64,000 bases of DNA from Komarekiella atlantica HA4396-MV6 (GTDB lineage Bacteria; Cyanobacteriota; Cyanobacteriia; Cyanobacteriales; Nostocaceae), in NCBI GenBank assembly GCA_019359395.1, contig JAHHHK010000040.1:1-64000 (forward strand). The letters run 5' to 3'. Under the pieces are notes generated by a model. The model made no database searches. It saw only the letters and a program-made list of their open reading frames with translations, and was not told where the DNA came from. Positions 1-11,027 of this stretch are shown one piece after another. Within the stretch, counting starts at the first letter, position 1; each line of letters starts with the position of its first letter. Both the position numbers and the translations under genes were made by a program.

Positions 1-253
1 AATCTCTCTGTTCACACTACGCGCAAATCTACTCCCCTCATGCCTTTGCTTCAAAAATCGTCTTAAGCATTACCCCTCAAGGCATTAATTCCTTTCAGTC
101 TTTCAAAATCAGCGAACGGACAGTCATTAGTCATTAGTCATTCAATTTAAAACCACTCTATTTTTGGTAAGTGCCTAAGTATCACTTACCATTTTTTTGC
201 TATTGTGATGATATCACTTTGATAACAAAATAATCAAATTATCGGAGCAAATA

Positions 254-1183
254 ATGAAACAGCAAATTGCAGAATTTTCTGCCTTTAAAGTCAACGGCTT
301 CCTAGCTTTGAGCATAATCCTAGCTTTAGCAATTTTTGGCAGTTGGCAGGTTTGGGCCACAGTACAGGGATTAATAGAAGTATTAGGCAGAAGCCTTAAG
401 GTGGAAGATTTTGCCGATTTAGCAGAAATAGGAGCATGGTTGGGGGCGACATTGCTCATAGTGGTGATTCCTTCGTGGTCTGGTTTCTTTACGGTTGAAC
501 CAAATCAAGCAGTAGTACTAGTCTTTTTAGGGCGTTACGTTGGTACTGTAGAGGAAGCAGGCTTTTGGTGGACTAACCCTTTTACCAATAAACGCCAGGT
601 ATCTCTGAGGGTTCGCAACTTTAACAGCAAAATATTAAAAGTAAACGATGCTCAAGGCAGCCCAATAGAGATAGCAGCCGTAGTAGTGTGGCAAGTAGTA
701 GAATCAGCTAAATCTAGATTTGCAGTTGATGACTACGAGGAATTTGTCGGCATCCAAAGCGAGACAGCAATTCGTGCCCTAGCAATCCGTTATCCTTATG
801 ATGCACCTGATGAGCAATCAATCCCTTCGTTGCGTGCAGTACCCGATGAAATTGCGCTTTTCCTTCAAAAAGAATTGCAAGCGAGACTGGAAGTTGCGGG
901 AGTTGAAGTATTAGAAGCAAGACTTTCTCATCTTGCGTATGCCCCAGAAATTGCTCAAATGATGCTGCGTCGTCAACAAGCCAAAGCAATGATTGATGCA
1001 CGGCGACAAATTGTTGACAGTGCAGTGGGGATGGTTGATGAAGCACTAAAACGAATTAGCGAACGACAAATTATTGACTTGGATGATGAACGTAAAGCAG
1101 CTATGATTAACAATCTGCTGGTTGTCTTAACCTCAGAACAGAACATTCAACCAGTGGTTAACGCTGGCAGCCTTTATACCTAA
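254..1183 (+). CDS. SPFH/band-7 domain membrane protein
   Basis: 309 aa; N-terminal TM segments followed by '[30 protein letters not shown]' and '[30 protein letters not shown]', typical of SPFH proteins. Confidence 0.9.
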   Translation: MKQQIAEFSAFKVNGFLALSIILALAIFGSWQVWATVQGLIEVLGRSLKVEDFADLAEIGAWLGATLLIVVIPSWSGFFTVEPNQAVVLVFLGRYVGTVEEAGFWWTNPFTNKRQVSLRVRNFNSKILKVNDAQGSPIEIAAVVVWQVVESAKSRFAVDDYEEFVGIQSETAIRALAIRYPYDAPDEQSIPSLRAVPDEIALFLQKELQARLEVAGVEVLEARLSHLAYAPEIAQMMLRRQQAKAMIDARRQIVDSAVGMVDEALKRISERQIIDLDDERKAAMINNLLVVLTSEQNIQPVVNAGSLYT

Positions 1184-1186
1184 GAC

Positions 1187-1402
1187 ATGAGCCAGAAAAA
1201 ACGGTTTTTACTGCGTTTAGACCTTAAGTTATACGAAGTGCTGGAGAAATGGTCTTCTGACGAACTAAGGAGCGTTAACGCTCAAATTGAGTATCTTCTG
1301 ACTGAAGCTGCACGCAAAACAGGAAGATGGAAAGAAGATAAGCGCCAAAAAGATACTAAACAGCACAAGGTAGATACACAGACGCAAGATACATCAGAAT
1401 AG
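1187..1402 (+). CDS. Small Arc/ribbon-helix-helix-like protein, probably co-transcribed with the SPFH gene
   Basis: '[41 protein letters not shown]' resembles Arc-type RHH; 3 nt after the SPFH stop codon. Confidence 0.7.
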   Translation: MSQKKRFLLRLDLKLYEVLEKWSSDELRSVNAQIEYLLTEAARKTGRWKEDKRQKDTKQHKVDTQTQDTSE

Positions 1403-1726
1403 TCGTGAATTATGGAATGGCCGAGGAAGTTGAAAAAGTGCTGACTAGAGACGCGATTAATCGCGTCTGTACAAAACCTGATTAATTGCGTCTGTACAAA
1501 AGTCAGTATTTATTCTCCCCCTGCTCCTCTGCCCCTCTGCCCCTCTGCCCCCTAACTCCTACAGATAGAGTTTTTTGGTAAAAAATTCAGCCTTCCGGTG
1601 CTAGCCAAAAGTATGGCAGACCAACCATTATGCTATCTGGCGTGTTTGTAAACAGTTTGCAATGTATCGCATTTACAGTCATGCCACAGTTCGGCACAAC
1701 ACATGATTCTGATGGGAGGATAGGGC

Positions 1727-3571
1727 GTGAAAATTGGTGCTCACTACTTGGGTAATAAAGAGTGCGAGTTTACAGTTTGGTCTCCAACGTTAAATAGTGT
1801 AGCGGTGCAAATTTTGACGCCAGAGCAACAGGTAATTCCGCTTAAACCTCAAGCAGAGGGATACTGGCAGACAAAAGTGAACGATGTGTATCCGGGCACG
1901 CTTTATCGGTATATCTTGGATGACCAGGATGCTTTCCCTGATCCAGCATCACAGTATCAACCTGAAGGGGTTCATGGCCCGTCTCAAATTGTTGATCAAC
2001 AGTTTGAGTGGACAGATGAAGCATGGGGTGGGATTCCATTGGAGTCGATGATTTTCTATGAACTCCACGTTGGTACATTCACGCCTGAAGGAACCTTTAC
2101 CGCCATTATTTCTCGTCTGCCGGATTTGAAGGAACTGGGAATTAACGCCATTGAAATCATGCCGATCGCTCAGTTTCCAGGAGACACTCATATTGAAGCT
2201 GCTTTAGCATACCGCAACTGGGGTTATGACGGCGTTTACTCCTATGCTGTGCAAAATTCCTACGGTAGCCCAGCCGATCTCAAACAACTGGTGAATGCTT
2301 GTCATCAACACGGCATTGCTGTAGTGCTGGATGTGGTTTATAACCACTTTGGCCCAGAAGGTAACTATATGGGTCAGTTTGCGCCCTACTTTACTAAAAC
2401 CTATAAGACACCTTGGGGCAACGCGATGAATTTCGACGATGCTCTTAGTCAGGGTGTGCGAAACTATTTCATTCAAAATGCCTTGTACTGGTTGCGAGAA
2501 TTCCACATTGATGCATTGCGGCTTGATGCTATTCAGGCAATTTATGACTTGGGAGCCAAGCACTTTTTGTGGGAACTAGCTGAAGCAGTTCATAACTTCT
2601 CACAAGAGCAAAAATGGAAACGCCATCTGATTGCCGAAAGTGACCTGAATAATCCGCAAATCATTCGTCCGCCAGAAATGGGTGGATACGGAATCGATGC
2701 TCAATGGAGCGATGACTTTCACCATGCATTGCACGCACTTTTAACGGGCGATCGCCAAGGGTATTATCAAGACTTCGGGCAATGCGCCGATTTAGCAAAA
2801 GCTTATACAGATACTTTTATCTACGATTGGAAATACGCTCCCCATCGCCTGCGATTTCATGGTATACCTTGCCGCGATCGCTCTCCATCACAATTTGCAG
2901 TCTGCATCCAGAATCACGATCAAATCGGCAACCAAATGAAGGGAGAACGCCTTACCCAGCGGATCTCATTTGAAGGATTAAAATTAGCAGCCGGAGCTGT
3001 ACTGCTGTCACCCTACTTACCGCTGTTGTTCATGGGAGAAGAATACGGGGAAACTGCACCCTTCATGTACTTTGTCAGTCATTCCGATCCAGATTTGATT
3101 CAAGCCGTTCGAGCTGGACGTAGAGAAGAATTTGAAGCATTTCATTATGAAGACGATCCACCAGATCCCGAATCTGCGGAAACCTTCCTGCGTTGTAAAC
3201 TCAACTGGCAATTACACAACGAAGGCAAACACAAAGTTTTGTGGGATTGGTATCGCCAATTAATTCATTTACGTCAGACGCATCCAGCACTGCTCAAGCA
3301 AGACCGTAACTTCATGCAAGCAACTAGCGATGAAGATCAGCAATTGGTTGTGGTACGTCGTTGGTGTGAATCTAGCGAATTAGTATTTGCAATGAATTTT
3401 AATTCTTCTCCAGTGTCAACAATCCTACCAAGTCAGCAAAATGCCCGCAAACTATTAGACTCAGCAGATACGTCATGGTCTGGGCCTGGTTCGCAAGCAC
3501 CTGAACATCTGTCTGTGGAACAAGAGGTGAGACTACAAGCTACCAGCATAGTCCTATATGAAGGAGGATAA
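1727..3571 (+). CDS. treZ: Malto-oligosyltrehalose trehalohydrolase
   Basis: 614 aa GH13 protein: 'VVYNHFGPEGNYMGQFAPYFT', 'DALRLDAIQAIYD', 'FMGEEYGETAPFMYFVSHSDPDLI'; next to treY; GTG start. Confidence 0.93.
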   Translation: MKIGAHYLGNKECEFTVWSPTLNSVAVQILTPEQQVIPLKPQAEGYWQTKVNDVYPGTLYRYILDDQDAFPDPASQYQPEGVHGPSQIVDQQFEWTDEAWGGIPLESMIFYELHVGTFTPEGTFTAIISRLPDLKELGINAIEIMPIAQFPGDTHIEAALAYRNWGYDGVYSYAVQNSYGSPADLKQLVNACHQHGIAVVLDVVYNHFGPEGNYMGQFAPYFTKTYKTPWGNAMNFDDALSQGVRNYFIQNALYWLREFHIDALRLDAIQAIYDLGAKHFLWELAEAVHNFSQEQKWKRHLIAESDLNNPQIIRPPEMGGYGIDAQWSDDFHHALHALLTGDRQGYYQDFGQCADLAKAYTDTFIYDWKYAPHRLRFHGIPCRDRSPSQFAVCIQNHDQIGNQMKGERLTQRISFEGLKLAAGAVLLSPYLPLLFMGEEYGETAPFMYFVSHSDPDLIQAVRAGRREEFEAFHYEDDPPDPESAETFLRCKLNWQLHNEGKHKVLWDWYRQLIHLRQTHPALLKQDRNFMQATSDEDQQLVVVRRWCESSELVFAMNFNSSPVSTILPSQQNARKLLDSADTSWSGPGSQAPEHLSVEQEVRLQATSIVLYEGG

Positions 3572-3833
3572 GGGGAGGAGTTTGAAGCTTCAAGGTTCAA
3601 GCTGAAAGGCTCAATGTTCACCCTAATAGCCAAAAATTTGGGTCAAGAAATTCCTTTTTAACCTCTTTACTCTGTGTTCTCTACGCCTCTGTGGTTAAAT
3701 AAATTACTTTTAAACCGCAGAGACACAGAGAACACAGAGAGAAAAAATGAGATTTTACGAGTCACCTTAAAGGGCTAATTTCAAAAACCTACACTTGTCA
3801 GCCTCCCCACATCCCACCAGAAACAACAAATCT

Positions 3834-6632
3834 ATGCGAATTCCCACCGCAACCTATCGAATTCAGTTTACACCTCAGTTTGGCTTTGAAAACGCTAGAG
3901 CGATCGCCGCTTATTTAGCAGATCTAGGCATTTCCGATCTATATGCTTCTCCTATTTTCAAGGCAAGAACTGGCAGTACGCATGGTTACGATGTAGTAGA
4001 TGCCACTCAACTCAATCCAGAATTAGGAACTACCGAGTCGTTTGATGCCCTAGTTGGCGAACTACAATCTTTTGGTATGGGCTGGTTACAAGATATTGTG
4101 CCCAATCACATGGCATATACTAGCGAAAACCATTATTTGGTGGACGTGTTGGAACACGGCCCAGATTCCAGCTATACCGACTACTTTGATTTAAGTTGGA
4201 ATGCACCATTTGGCGATCGCCAGGAGCGAGTTCTGGCTCCCCTGCTGGGAGACTTCTATGGTGTATCCCTAGAAAAGGGAGACATTCAGCTGCAATACGA
4301 ACAAAACGGTTTAACCGTGAATTATTACAGCTTAAAACTGCCACTGCGATTAGAGTCGTACACAAAATTTCTCACCCACAATTTAGGTAAACTTACGCGC
4401 ACACTGGGACGTAATCATCCTGATTTCATTAAGTTATTAGGGATTCTCTACATTCTCAAAAATGTGCCCTCAGAGGTTGCCGGCAAACAACGACAAGACC
4501 AGATTGCATTTATTAAAGGATTAGTTTGGGAACTCTACACTACAAACGATGCCATCCGCGAGTTTGTTGATGAAAACCTCGAAATTTTTAACGGAGAAAA
4601 AGGCAATTCAGATAGCTTTAACCTGCTAGATGAATTACTGAATGATCAGTTTTATCGTCTCGCCTTCTGGAAGGTGGGCGCGGAAGAAATGAACTATCGC
4701 CGTTTCTTTACTGTCAACGAACTAATTTCTGTGAAAGTTGAAGAACTGCGGGTATTTAATAACACTCATAGCTTGATTCAAAAACTAGTTGAAGAAGGAA
4801 AATTCACTGGGTTACGAATTGACCATATTGATGGACTCTATAACCCATTCCAGTATTTAGAACGTCTTCAAGAAAAGATGGGAGATGTGTATATTACTGT
4901 TGAAAAAATTTTGGAACTCACCGAAGACTTACCAGATAACTGGTTAATTCAAGGCACATCTGGATATGACTTTTTAAATTATGTAAATGGTGTGTTTTGC
5001 CAATGTGAAAATGAATCAAGGTTCGATAGAATCTACCATAACTTTATTGGTTCAAGAGTAGATTATCCATCGCTGGTGAAAGAGAAAAAGCACCTGATTT
5101 TAGAAAAGAACTTAGCAGGTGACATTGATAATCTGGCTCTGTTGTTGAAAAATATTTCTAGCAAATATCGCTATGGCAATGACTTTACACTAAATGGACT
5201 CAAACGAGCGATCGCCGAAGTCCTAACTCTGTTTCCGATTTACCGCACCTATATTACTCCCGATGGCATTCATGATAGCGATCGCGACTGCATTCAAGAA
5301 GTAATTCGCCAAGCCAAAGAACAAACGCCCCTGTTGCAGCATGAGTTGACCTTTATCGAAAAGCTGATGCTACTGGAGTTTGATAACTCTCTGACTCAGA
5401 CAGAACGTGAGCAGTGGATATATTTTGTACTACGGATGCAGCAATACAGCGGCCCACTAATGGCGAAAGGTGTAGAAGACACCACGCTATATGTTTACAA
5501 CCGTTTGCTGTCGCTCAATGAAGTGGGCGGTAATCCTAGTCATTTTGGCATCGACTTAGCCCACTTTCACAGCTTTAATCAAAAGCACCAAGCAAGGTGG
5601 CCCCACACGATGAACACCACAGCCACCCACGATACCAAACGCGGTGAAGATGTGCGGGCTAGGTTAAATGTGCTATCAGAGATTCCCGATGAATGGGAAC
5701 AGCAGGTAAATACCTGGAGCGCAATTAATCGAGGACATCGCAGCGAGCGCCAAGGCTTCGCCATACCAGATCGTAACGATGAGTATTTTCTGTATCAAAC
5801 GCTGGTGGGCGCGTTTCCTTTTAGCGAACAAGAACATGAGTCTTTTGTAGAACGAGTTAAAGACTACATAATTAAGGCAATTCGAGAAGCAAAAGTCCAT
5901 ACCGCATGGTTGCGACCTGACAGCGAATACGAAGATGCATGTACCTCTTTTATCGAGAAGGTACTAGACCCCTCGCTCTCGGCAGAATTTCTAGAAGCCT
6001 TTAGCCCCTTTCAACAACGGATTGCGGACTATGGTATTTTCAATTCCCTTTCCCAAACTTTACTAAAGATGACTGCACCCGGTGTGCCCGACTTATACCA
6101 AGGAACGGAACTTTGGGAGTTAAGTTTGGTTGATCCAGACAATCGCCGTCCCGTGGATTTTGAGCAGCGACGGGCTTATTTGAAAACCATTCAAGAGCAA
6201 GCGAAGACAGATATTCTCGGCTTAATCCAGGAGTTGCTGATCCACAAAATAGATGGCAGAATCAAACTGTTTTTAACGACTCAATTACTGAAAGCGAGAA
6301 CAGAGTATCTCTCATTATTTCAAGATGGCGACTATTTGCCGCTAGAAATTCAGGGAACTTACGCCAATCATATTGTGGCATTTGCGCGGCGACAGGGGAA
6401 TCAAATAGCGATCGCGATCGCGCCTCGCTTTTTAACTAGCCTCATCCAACCTGGAGAATATCCGTTGGGCGAGTCGATATGGCAAGATACGCACCTGCAA
6501 TTACCCGTTGGAAGTTCCTTATCTTGGAAAAATGTCCTGACTCAGCAAGCTTTAGAGGCTAAAGAAACGCTATCCATTGGAGCAGCTCTTGCCCATTTTC
6601 CGGTTGCTTTGTTGGTTAGTAGTGTTGAGTGA
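3834..6632 (+). CDS. treY: Maltooligosyl trehalose synthase (TTG start at 3795 also possible)
   Basis: 'MRIPTATYRIQFTPQFGFENARAIAAYLADLGISDLYASPIFKARTGSTHGYDVVD', 'GVEDTTLYVYNRLLSLNEVGGNP' and 'PGVPDLYQGTELW' are TreY hallmarks. Confidence 0.95.
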   Translation: MRIPTATYRIQFTPQFGFENARAIAAYLADLGISDLYASPIFKARTGSTHGYDVVDATQLNPELGTTESFDALVGELQSFGMGWLQDIVPNHMAYTSENHYLVDVLEHGPDSSYTDYFDLSWNAPFGDRQERVLAPLLGDFYGVSLEKGDIQLQYEQNGLTVNYYSLKLPLRLESYTKFLTHNLGKLTRTLGRNHPDFIKLLGILYILKNVPSEVAGKQRQDQIAFIKGLVWELYTTNDAIREFVDENLEIFNGEKGNSDSFNLLDELLNDQFYRLAFWKVGAEEMNYRRFFTVNELISVKVEELRVFNNTHSLIQKLVEEGKFTGLRIDHIDGLYNPFQYLERLQEKMGDVYITVEKILELTEDLPDNWLIQGTSGYDFLNYVNGVFCQCENESRFDRIYHNFIGSRVDYPSLVKEKKHLILEKNLAGDIDNLALLLKNISSKYRYGNDFTLNGLKRAIAEVLTLFPIYRTYITPDGIHDSDRDCIQEVIRQAKEQTPLLQHELTFIEKLMLLEFDNSLTQTEREQWIYFVLRMQQYSGPLMAKGVEDTTLYVYNRLLSLNEVGGNPSHFGIDLAHFHSFNQKHQARWPHTMNTTATHDTKRGEDVRARLNVLSEIPDEWEQQVNTWSAINRGHRSERQGFAIPDRNDEYFLYQTLVGAFPFSEQEHESFVERVKDYIIKAIREAKVHTAWLRPDSEYEDACTSFIEKVLDPSLSAEFLEAFSPFQQRIADYGIFNSLSQTLLKMTAPGVPDLYQGTELWELSLVDPDNRRPVDFEQRRAYLKTIQEQAKTDILGLIQELLIHKIDGRIKLFLTTQLLKARTEYLSLFQDGDYLPLEIQGTYANHIVAFARRQGNQIAIAIAPRFLTSLIQPGEYPLGESIWQDTHLQLPVGSSLSWKNVLTQQALEAKETLSIGAALAHFPVALLVSSVE

Positions 6633-6639
6633 AAAGATG

Positions 6640-6848
6640 AATCTGTCTCACGCAGAGGAGCCAGTCGCGTGGGCGGGTTTCCCGACTTGAGCGAACTGGC
6701 ATCGCGCAGAGGCGCAGAGAGAAGCTGCAAAAACTCTGCGTTCCTTTGCGATTTCCTTCCCTACGGGACGCTCCGCGAACGCGTTCCCACCGAAGTTCAG
6801 ATCGGCGGAAGCCGCCGCTCCGACTTCTCTCTGCGTTTAAAAAAATTC
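6640..6848. repeat. Mosaic palindromic repeat between treY and treH
   Basis: 'ctcacgcagagga...gtcgcgtgggcgggtttcccgac...gatcggcggaagccgccgctccgacttctctctgcgt'; shares modules with repeats at 9174, 14210 and 35152. Confidence 0.7.
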
Positions 6849-6879
6849 TGAAACACCCCGTAAGCTTGAAAATGATTTT

Positions 6880-8391
6880 ATGACCACTCCACCAGCACTT
6901 GCAACCGCGCAGATTGACGCGGTGCGAACTCACATAAAAAAAACTTGGAAAACTTTGACGCGATCGCACGAACACTTATTGCAATCTGCAAAGGATACCA
7001 AACTAGACCACAAAACAGAGACTCCCTGGATTGTCTATATTTCGCCCCAAGAAGACTGTCCTAATGTTCAAACTGTGTTGGAGCGATCGCTGTCTCCCAA
7101 AGAGATGGAACAAATGCAAATTCGCACTCTACCAACTGAAGTTGAGGCGATTCGAGATCACGGATTGCTGTATCTACCAGGGCCTTATGTCGTACCAGGT
7201 GGGCGCTTTAACGAAATGTATGGCTGGGACAGCTACTTTATTTTGTTGGGGCTATTGCGAGATGAGGAATGGGATCTAGCAAAAAGTCAAGTCGATCAAC
7301 TGCTGTACCAAGTGCAGCATTACGGCACTATTCTCAATTCCAACCGGACTTACATGCTGTCGCGATCGCAGCCTCCTGTCCTCAGTATGATGGTTCTAGC
7401 GCTATTCCAGCATACCCAGGATGAAGAGTGGCTGAGGTCAGCTGTACCACTACTTGAGCAATTTTACTACTATTGGGTAGTACCGCCTCACCTAAATCCC
7501 GCCACAGGTTTGTCCCGATTCTACGCCTTTGGGGAAGGCCCCGCGCCGGAAGTTTTATTTTCTGAGCAGGATGATCAAGGACGAAGCCACTATGATCGCG
7601 TCAAGGAATACTATAAAACGTTTGAGGTTGACGATTATGATGTCAGTCTTTACTATGACCGGGAAAATGACGAACTAACCAACCTGTTTTACAAAGGCGA
7701 TCGCACTATGCGTGAGTCTGGTTTTGATATCACTAACCGATTTGGCCCTTTCAGTGTTGATATCCTCCATTACGCTCCCGTGTGTCTCAACAGTTTGCTG
7801 TATCAGATGGAGCAAGATCTGGCGGAAATTCACACTGTGCTAGGTAACGAAGAACTAGTGCAGCAATGGCACGAGCGTGCAGATATCCGCCGCGATCGCA
7901 TTGATCAGTGTCTCTGGGATGAAGAACAGGGGCTATATCTGGATTATCACTTCCAAAGCGGAGAACGCCGCCGTTACGAGTTTGCCACCACATTCTATCC
8001 TTTATGGATAGGACTAGCCTCAGATGCACAAGCCAAACGCGTCGCTGAAAACCTCTCTTTGTTTGAAGCACCAGGAGGAATCTTTACTAGTACTCGCGTC
8101 ACAGGTAATCAATGGGATGCTCCCTTCGGTTGGGCTCCGCTGACGCTAATTGCAGTTTTGGGACTCCACCGCTATGGATATCATAAAGAGGGCGATCGCA
8201 TTGCTCAAAAGTTCCTTGTCATGGTAATTGAGGAATTTAAGCGTCACAAAACCTTAGTCGAAAAATACGATGTTGAACACTGTTCTGCCAACGTCTCCGA
8301 TGAAATCTGTTTTGGCTACAGCTCTAACGAAGTTGGTTTTGGCTGGACTAATGGAGTTATTTTAGAACTTCTAGCAGCATTGAATTTATAA
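6880..8391 (+). CDS. treH: Alpha,alpha-trehalase (GH37-like)
   Basis: 503 aa; 'PGPYVVPGGRFNEMYGWDSYFILLGLL', 'QWDAPFGWAPL', 'EKYDV'; follows treZ-treY as in other Nostoc/Anabaena. Confidence 0.92.
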   Translation: MTTPPALATAQIDAVRTHIKKTWKTLTRSHEHLLQSAKDTKLDHKTETPWIVYISPQEDCPNVQTVLERSLSPKEMEQMQIRTLPTEVEAIRDHGLLYLPGPYVVPGGRFNEMYGWDSYFILLGLLRDEEWDLAKSQVDQLLYQVQHYGTILNSNRTYMLSRSQPPVLSMMVLALFQHTQDEEWLRSAVPLLEQFYYYWVVPPHLNPATGLSRFYAFGEGPAPEVLFSEQDDQGRSHYDRVKEYYKTFEVDDYDVSLYYDRENDELTNLFYKGDRTMRESGFDITNRFGPFSVDILHYAPVCLNSLLYQMEQDLAEIHTVLGNEELVQQWHERADIRRDRIDQCLWDEEQGLYLDYHFQSGERRRYEFATTFYPLWIGLASDAQAKRVAENLSLFEAPGGIFTSTRVTGNQWDAPFGWAPLTLIAVLGLHRYGYHKEGDRIAQKFLVMVIEEFKRHKTLVEKYDVEHCSANVSDEICFGYSSNEVGFGWTNGVILELLAALNL

Positions 8392-8403
8392 CACAACACA
8401 ATT

Positions 8404-8456
8404 TAGTAGAGACGTTGCATTGCTGTAGAGACGTTGCATTGCAACGTCTCTACATA
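8404..8456. repeat. Palindromic repeat 'gtagagacgttgcattgcaacgtctctac' with a preceding half copy
   Basis: Same palindrome at 19465 and 28002. Confidence 0.8.
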
Positions 8457-9049
8457 ATGTCGTCAAGTTTGAGTTGCAAATTTGGAAACAAATAGGATGT
8501 AATTGCATCTCCTAAGCGATATTGTCGCTGCTGATACGTATTGTTAATTAATTGGCAGACTGTAAAAGTAGGTTGTTTGGGATTACCAATAAATTGCAAG
8601 CCTCCTAAACCACGAAAGTCTATAATCCAGTATTCTGGAATATTTAGAAAAGCATATTCTTCGACTTTTCTAGCATAATCATCTTGCCAATTTGTGCTAA
8701 CAACTTCGGCAACAAGCTTAATTGTATTGCCATTACAAATAATCGGCTCTTTTTGCCAAAGCGGTTCGTTGTTAAGTTCTGCTTTATCTAAAACAATGAC
8801 ATCAGGACGTAGTGCTGTAGCTTCCGCAGCCGGTGGCTTAATTAAACAATTTTTTGGAATCAGACAATTTAAATTAGAACGAAGAATTTCGACATAGATT
8901 CTACCAGCAATACTTCCTGAAACTTCTTCATGAGGGCCTGTAGGCTCTATGTCGCGTAGTTCTCCGTCAATGAGTTCGTAGCGGGGATTGTTCCCATATT
9001 CGGTTATGAATTGCTCGAAAGTTAACAGTTTAGGTGGAGTGTAAGTCAT
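8450..9049 (-). CDS. Uma2 family (DUF820) putative restriction endonuclease
   Basis: 'TFEQFITEYGNNPRYELIDGELRDIEPTGPHEEVSG', 'RPDVIVLDKAE', 'EYAFLNIPEYWIIDFRGL'. Confidence 0.92.
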   Translation of the reverse strand: MTYTPPKLLTFEQFITEYGNNPRYELIDGELRDIEPTGPHEEVSGSIAGRIYVEILRSNLNCLIPKNCLIKPPAAEATALRPDVIVLDKAELNNEPLWQKEPIICNGNTIKLVAEVVSTNWQDDYARKVEEYAFLNIPEYWIIDFRGLGGLQFIGNPKQPTFTVCQLINNTYQQRQYRLGDAITSYLFPNLQLKLDDIM

Positions 9050-9173
9050 CGGTCATGTTTTCAGATCAGACCTTAATCTGTTATTGGTTTATTTTAACGC
9101 CGTTATGGTGGAGCGATCGGACTTAGAGACTTACAATTACAGCAATTTTCAAATGAATAGACTACATTTTTAC

Positions 9174-9314
9174 CTCACGCAGAGAGAAGTTTGAGCGGCG
9201 GCTTCCGCCGTTGGCGTAGCCCGCCGTAGCGAAAAGTTCTGTAGGCGGGTTTCCCGCCGTAGGAAACTTTTCAAGACAGGCATCAAAACTTTGGTGGACG
9301 CGGAGACGCAGAGA
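9174..9314 (-). repeat. ~140-bp palindromic repeat, inverted copy of 14210-14351
   Basis: Reverse complement matches 14210-14351 with about 3 mismatches by direct reading. Confidence 0.9.
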
Positions 9315-9373
9315 AAGAAGAATGCTCTGGTGCTGTGGTTTAAATAAATGAAAACTGCTGTAAATACACATAA

Positions 9374-10615
9374 TTAATGCGAAAGCTCCCAATCGCGGAG
9401 CATCGAAATAGCATCTTTGTACAAAGACAGATCCACCTGATGAACTTCCATTCCCTGGCCGATTCCTTCTAGCAGGGTGATTGTCAAATTTCCACCTAAG
9501 TGTTCACGAAACTCCGTGAGTCCTCTAAATAAACAATGAGGATGATCTGGTTGATGTAATTGCTCTGCCAATTCAGATACGTACAAAGTAAATCCTAAGT
9601 TCTTGAGTGTGCCTAAAATCCTCTTCCATTCTGATTGCAACAGTAGCCCTGTCAAATATGAATAGGTGCTATCTAAAGCAATGCCGATCGCTACAGCTTC
9701 ACCATGACGTAAACTGTAATTTGTTAAATGTTCCAGTTTGTGAGCAGCCCAGTGTCCAAAATCCAAAGGACGCGATGAACCCATTTCAAAAGGATCACCA
9801 CTACCAGCAATATGCTCTAAATGCAACTGGGAACACCGATAGATTAGCTTTTCCATGATGTCCATGTCTCGGTTAGCCAATTTATCGGCATAAGTCATAA
9901 TGAAATCAAAGAAATCTGCATCTTTAATCAGCGCCACTTTCACCGCTTCGGCAATACCCGATCGCCAATCTCGATCATCAAGAGTAGTTAGAAAATCTAA
10001 GTCATTTAATACAGCATAAGGTGGCATAAATGTGCCAAGAAAGTTTTTCTTGCCGAAGGCATTGATTCCGTTTTTTACCCCTACACCTGAATCATTTTGC
10101 CCTAACACTGTAGTCGGTACTCGCAACAACCGAATTCCTCGGTGAGCAGTCGTTGCTGCATATCCTGCCATATCTAGTACAGCTCCACCTCCAATTGCTA
10201 AAACATAGGAGTGGCGACACAATCCAGCTACATTGATGCTCTGATGAATTTGCTCAATGAATTTTGGTTCATTTTTAACTGTTTCTCCCCCCGCAACTAT
10301 TATCGGCTCACTACTCAAAGTGAATACGTCTCCATAACTCTGGGCGTAAACTGATAATTTTTTAAGCAATTCATCTTGATGTTTTAATAGTCCCCCATCT
10401 ACTACTGCTACCACTTTCTTGGGAGCTGTCTCTCCATTTGCAGCAATCACCTGTGCTAATAAAGGATTGTCTAACTGAAACAAACCTCTAGTAAAGTGAA
10501 CATCATAGTTAAAGGTGACGCGGACACATTGGTTTAGTGGTTTTAGGCTAAGATTAGTTTTTTGTTTAGTGTACATTTTCATAGTATTAATTTTTAAATA
10601 ACTGTGACTGTGCAA
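9374..10615 (-). CDS. eboD: EboD-type sugar phosphate cyclase / 3-dehydroquinate synthase-like protein
   Basis: 'AIGGGAVLDMAGYAATTAHRGIRLLRVPTTVLGQNDSGVGVKNGINAFGKKNFLGTF', 'DFGHWAAHKLEHLTNYSLRHGEAVAIGIALD'; adjacent to eboA. Alternative start at MKMYTKQ. Confidence 0.85.
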   Translation of the reverse strand: MHSHSYLKINTMKMYTKQKTNLSLKPLNQCVRVTFNYDVHFTRGLFQLDNPLLAQVIAANGETAPKKVVAVVDGGLLKHQDELLKKLSVYAQSYGDVFTLSSEPIIVAGGETVKNEPKFIEQIHQSINVAGLCRHSYVLAIGGGAVLDMAGYAATTAHRGIRLLRVPTTVLGQNDSGVGVKNGINAFGKKNFLGTFMPPYAVLNDLDFLTTLDDRDWRSGIAEAVKVALIKDADFFDFIMTYADKLANRDMDIMEKLIYRCSQLHLEHIAGSGDPFEMGSSRPLDFGHWAAHKLEHLTNYSLRHGEAVAIGIALDSTYSYLTGLLLQSEWKRILGTLKNLGFTLYVSELAEQLHQPDHPHCLFRGLTEFREHLGGNLTITLLEGIGQGMEVHQVDLSLYKDAISMLRDWELSH

Positions 10616-11027
10616 TTAAAATCGCAAGTTTACACGCAGAAAAATATTCCAGAATTTGAATCTGGAAATGATTTAGAAGTAGTAAATTATGGGTTATAAA
10701 TGTTTTCTACCCAGCGAATAAAGTTAAAAAATAACATTTATTCGCAAATTTATTTGACGCCTAAATTTTTACCACGATGGTTGTAACAGATATCATTATT
10801 GCATAAAGTCCAAAGTTTATTATTAAGCTAACTCTAGATTTACTATAGTTAAAATGACATCTTTACAGTATCTTATTTAAAGTGGGTAGATTTTTATAGA
10901 TTCAGTAAATATATTATCTTAATAATATATTCTGTAACTCGTATAATAAGAAGGTATCAATTTTGATGGCAAGTTTTATACTTGTATTCTTAGGGAAAAC
11001 CGTTGAAAAACTTCTCCTGAATTAATC

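Noticed and set aside
714-1046. 110-aa antisense ORF
   Set aside because: Entirely inside the SPFH coding region with no recognisable protein features
9162-9392. 76-aa ORF after eboD
   Set aside because: Translation of the palindromic repeat, not a gene
9374-10615. DDGS (MysA-type, mycosporine-like amino acid) cyclase
   Set aside because: No O-methyltransferase/ATP-grasp partners nearby and the gene abuts eboA; motifs fit an EboD-type cyclase better
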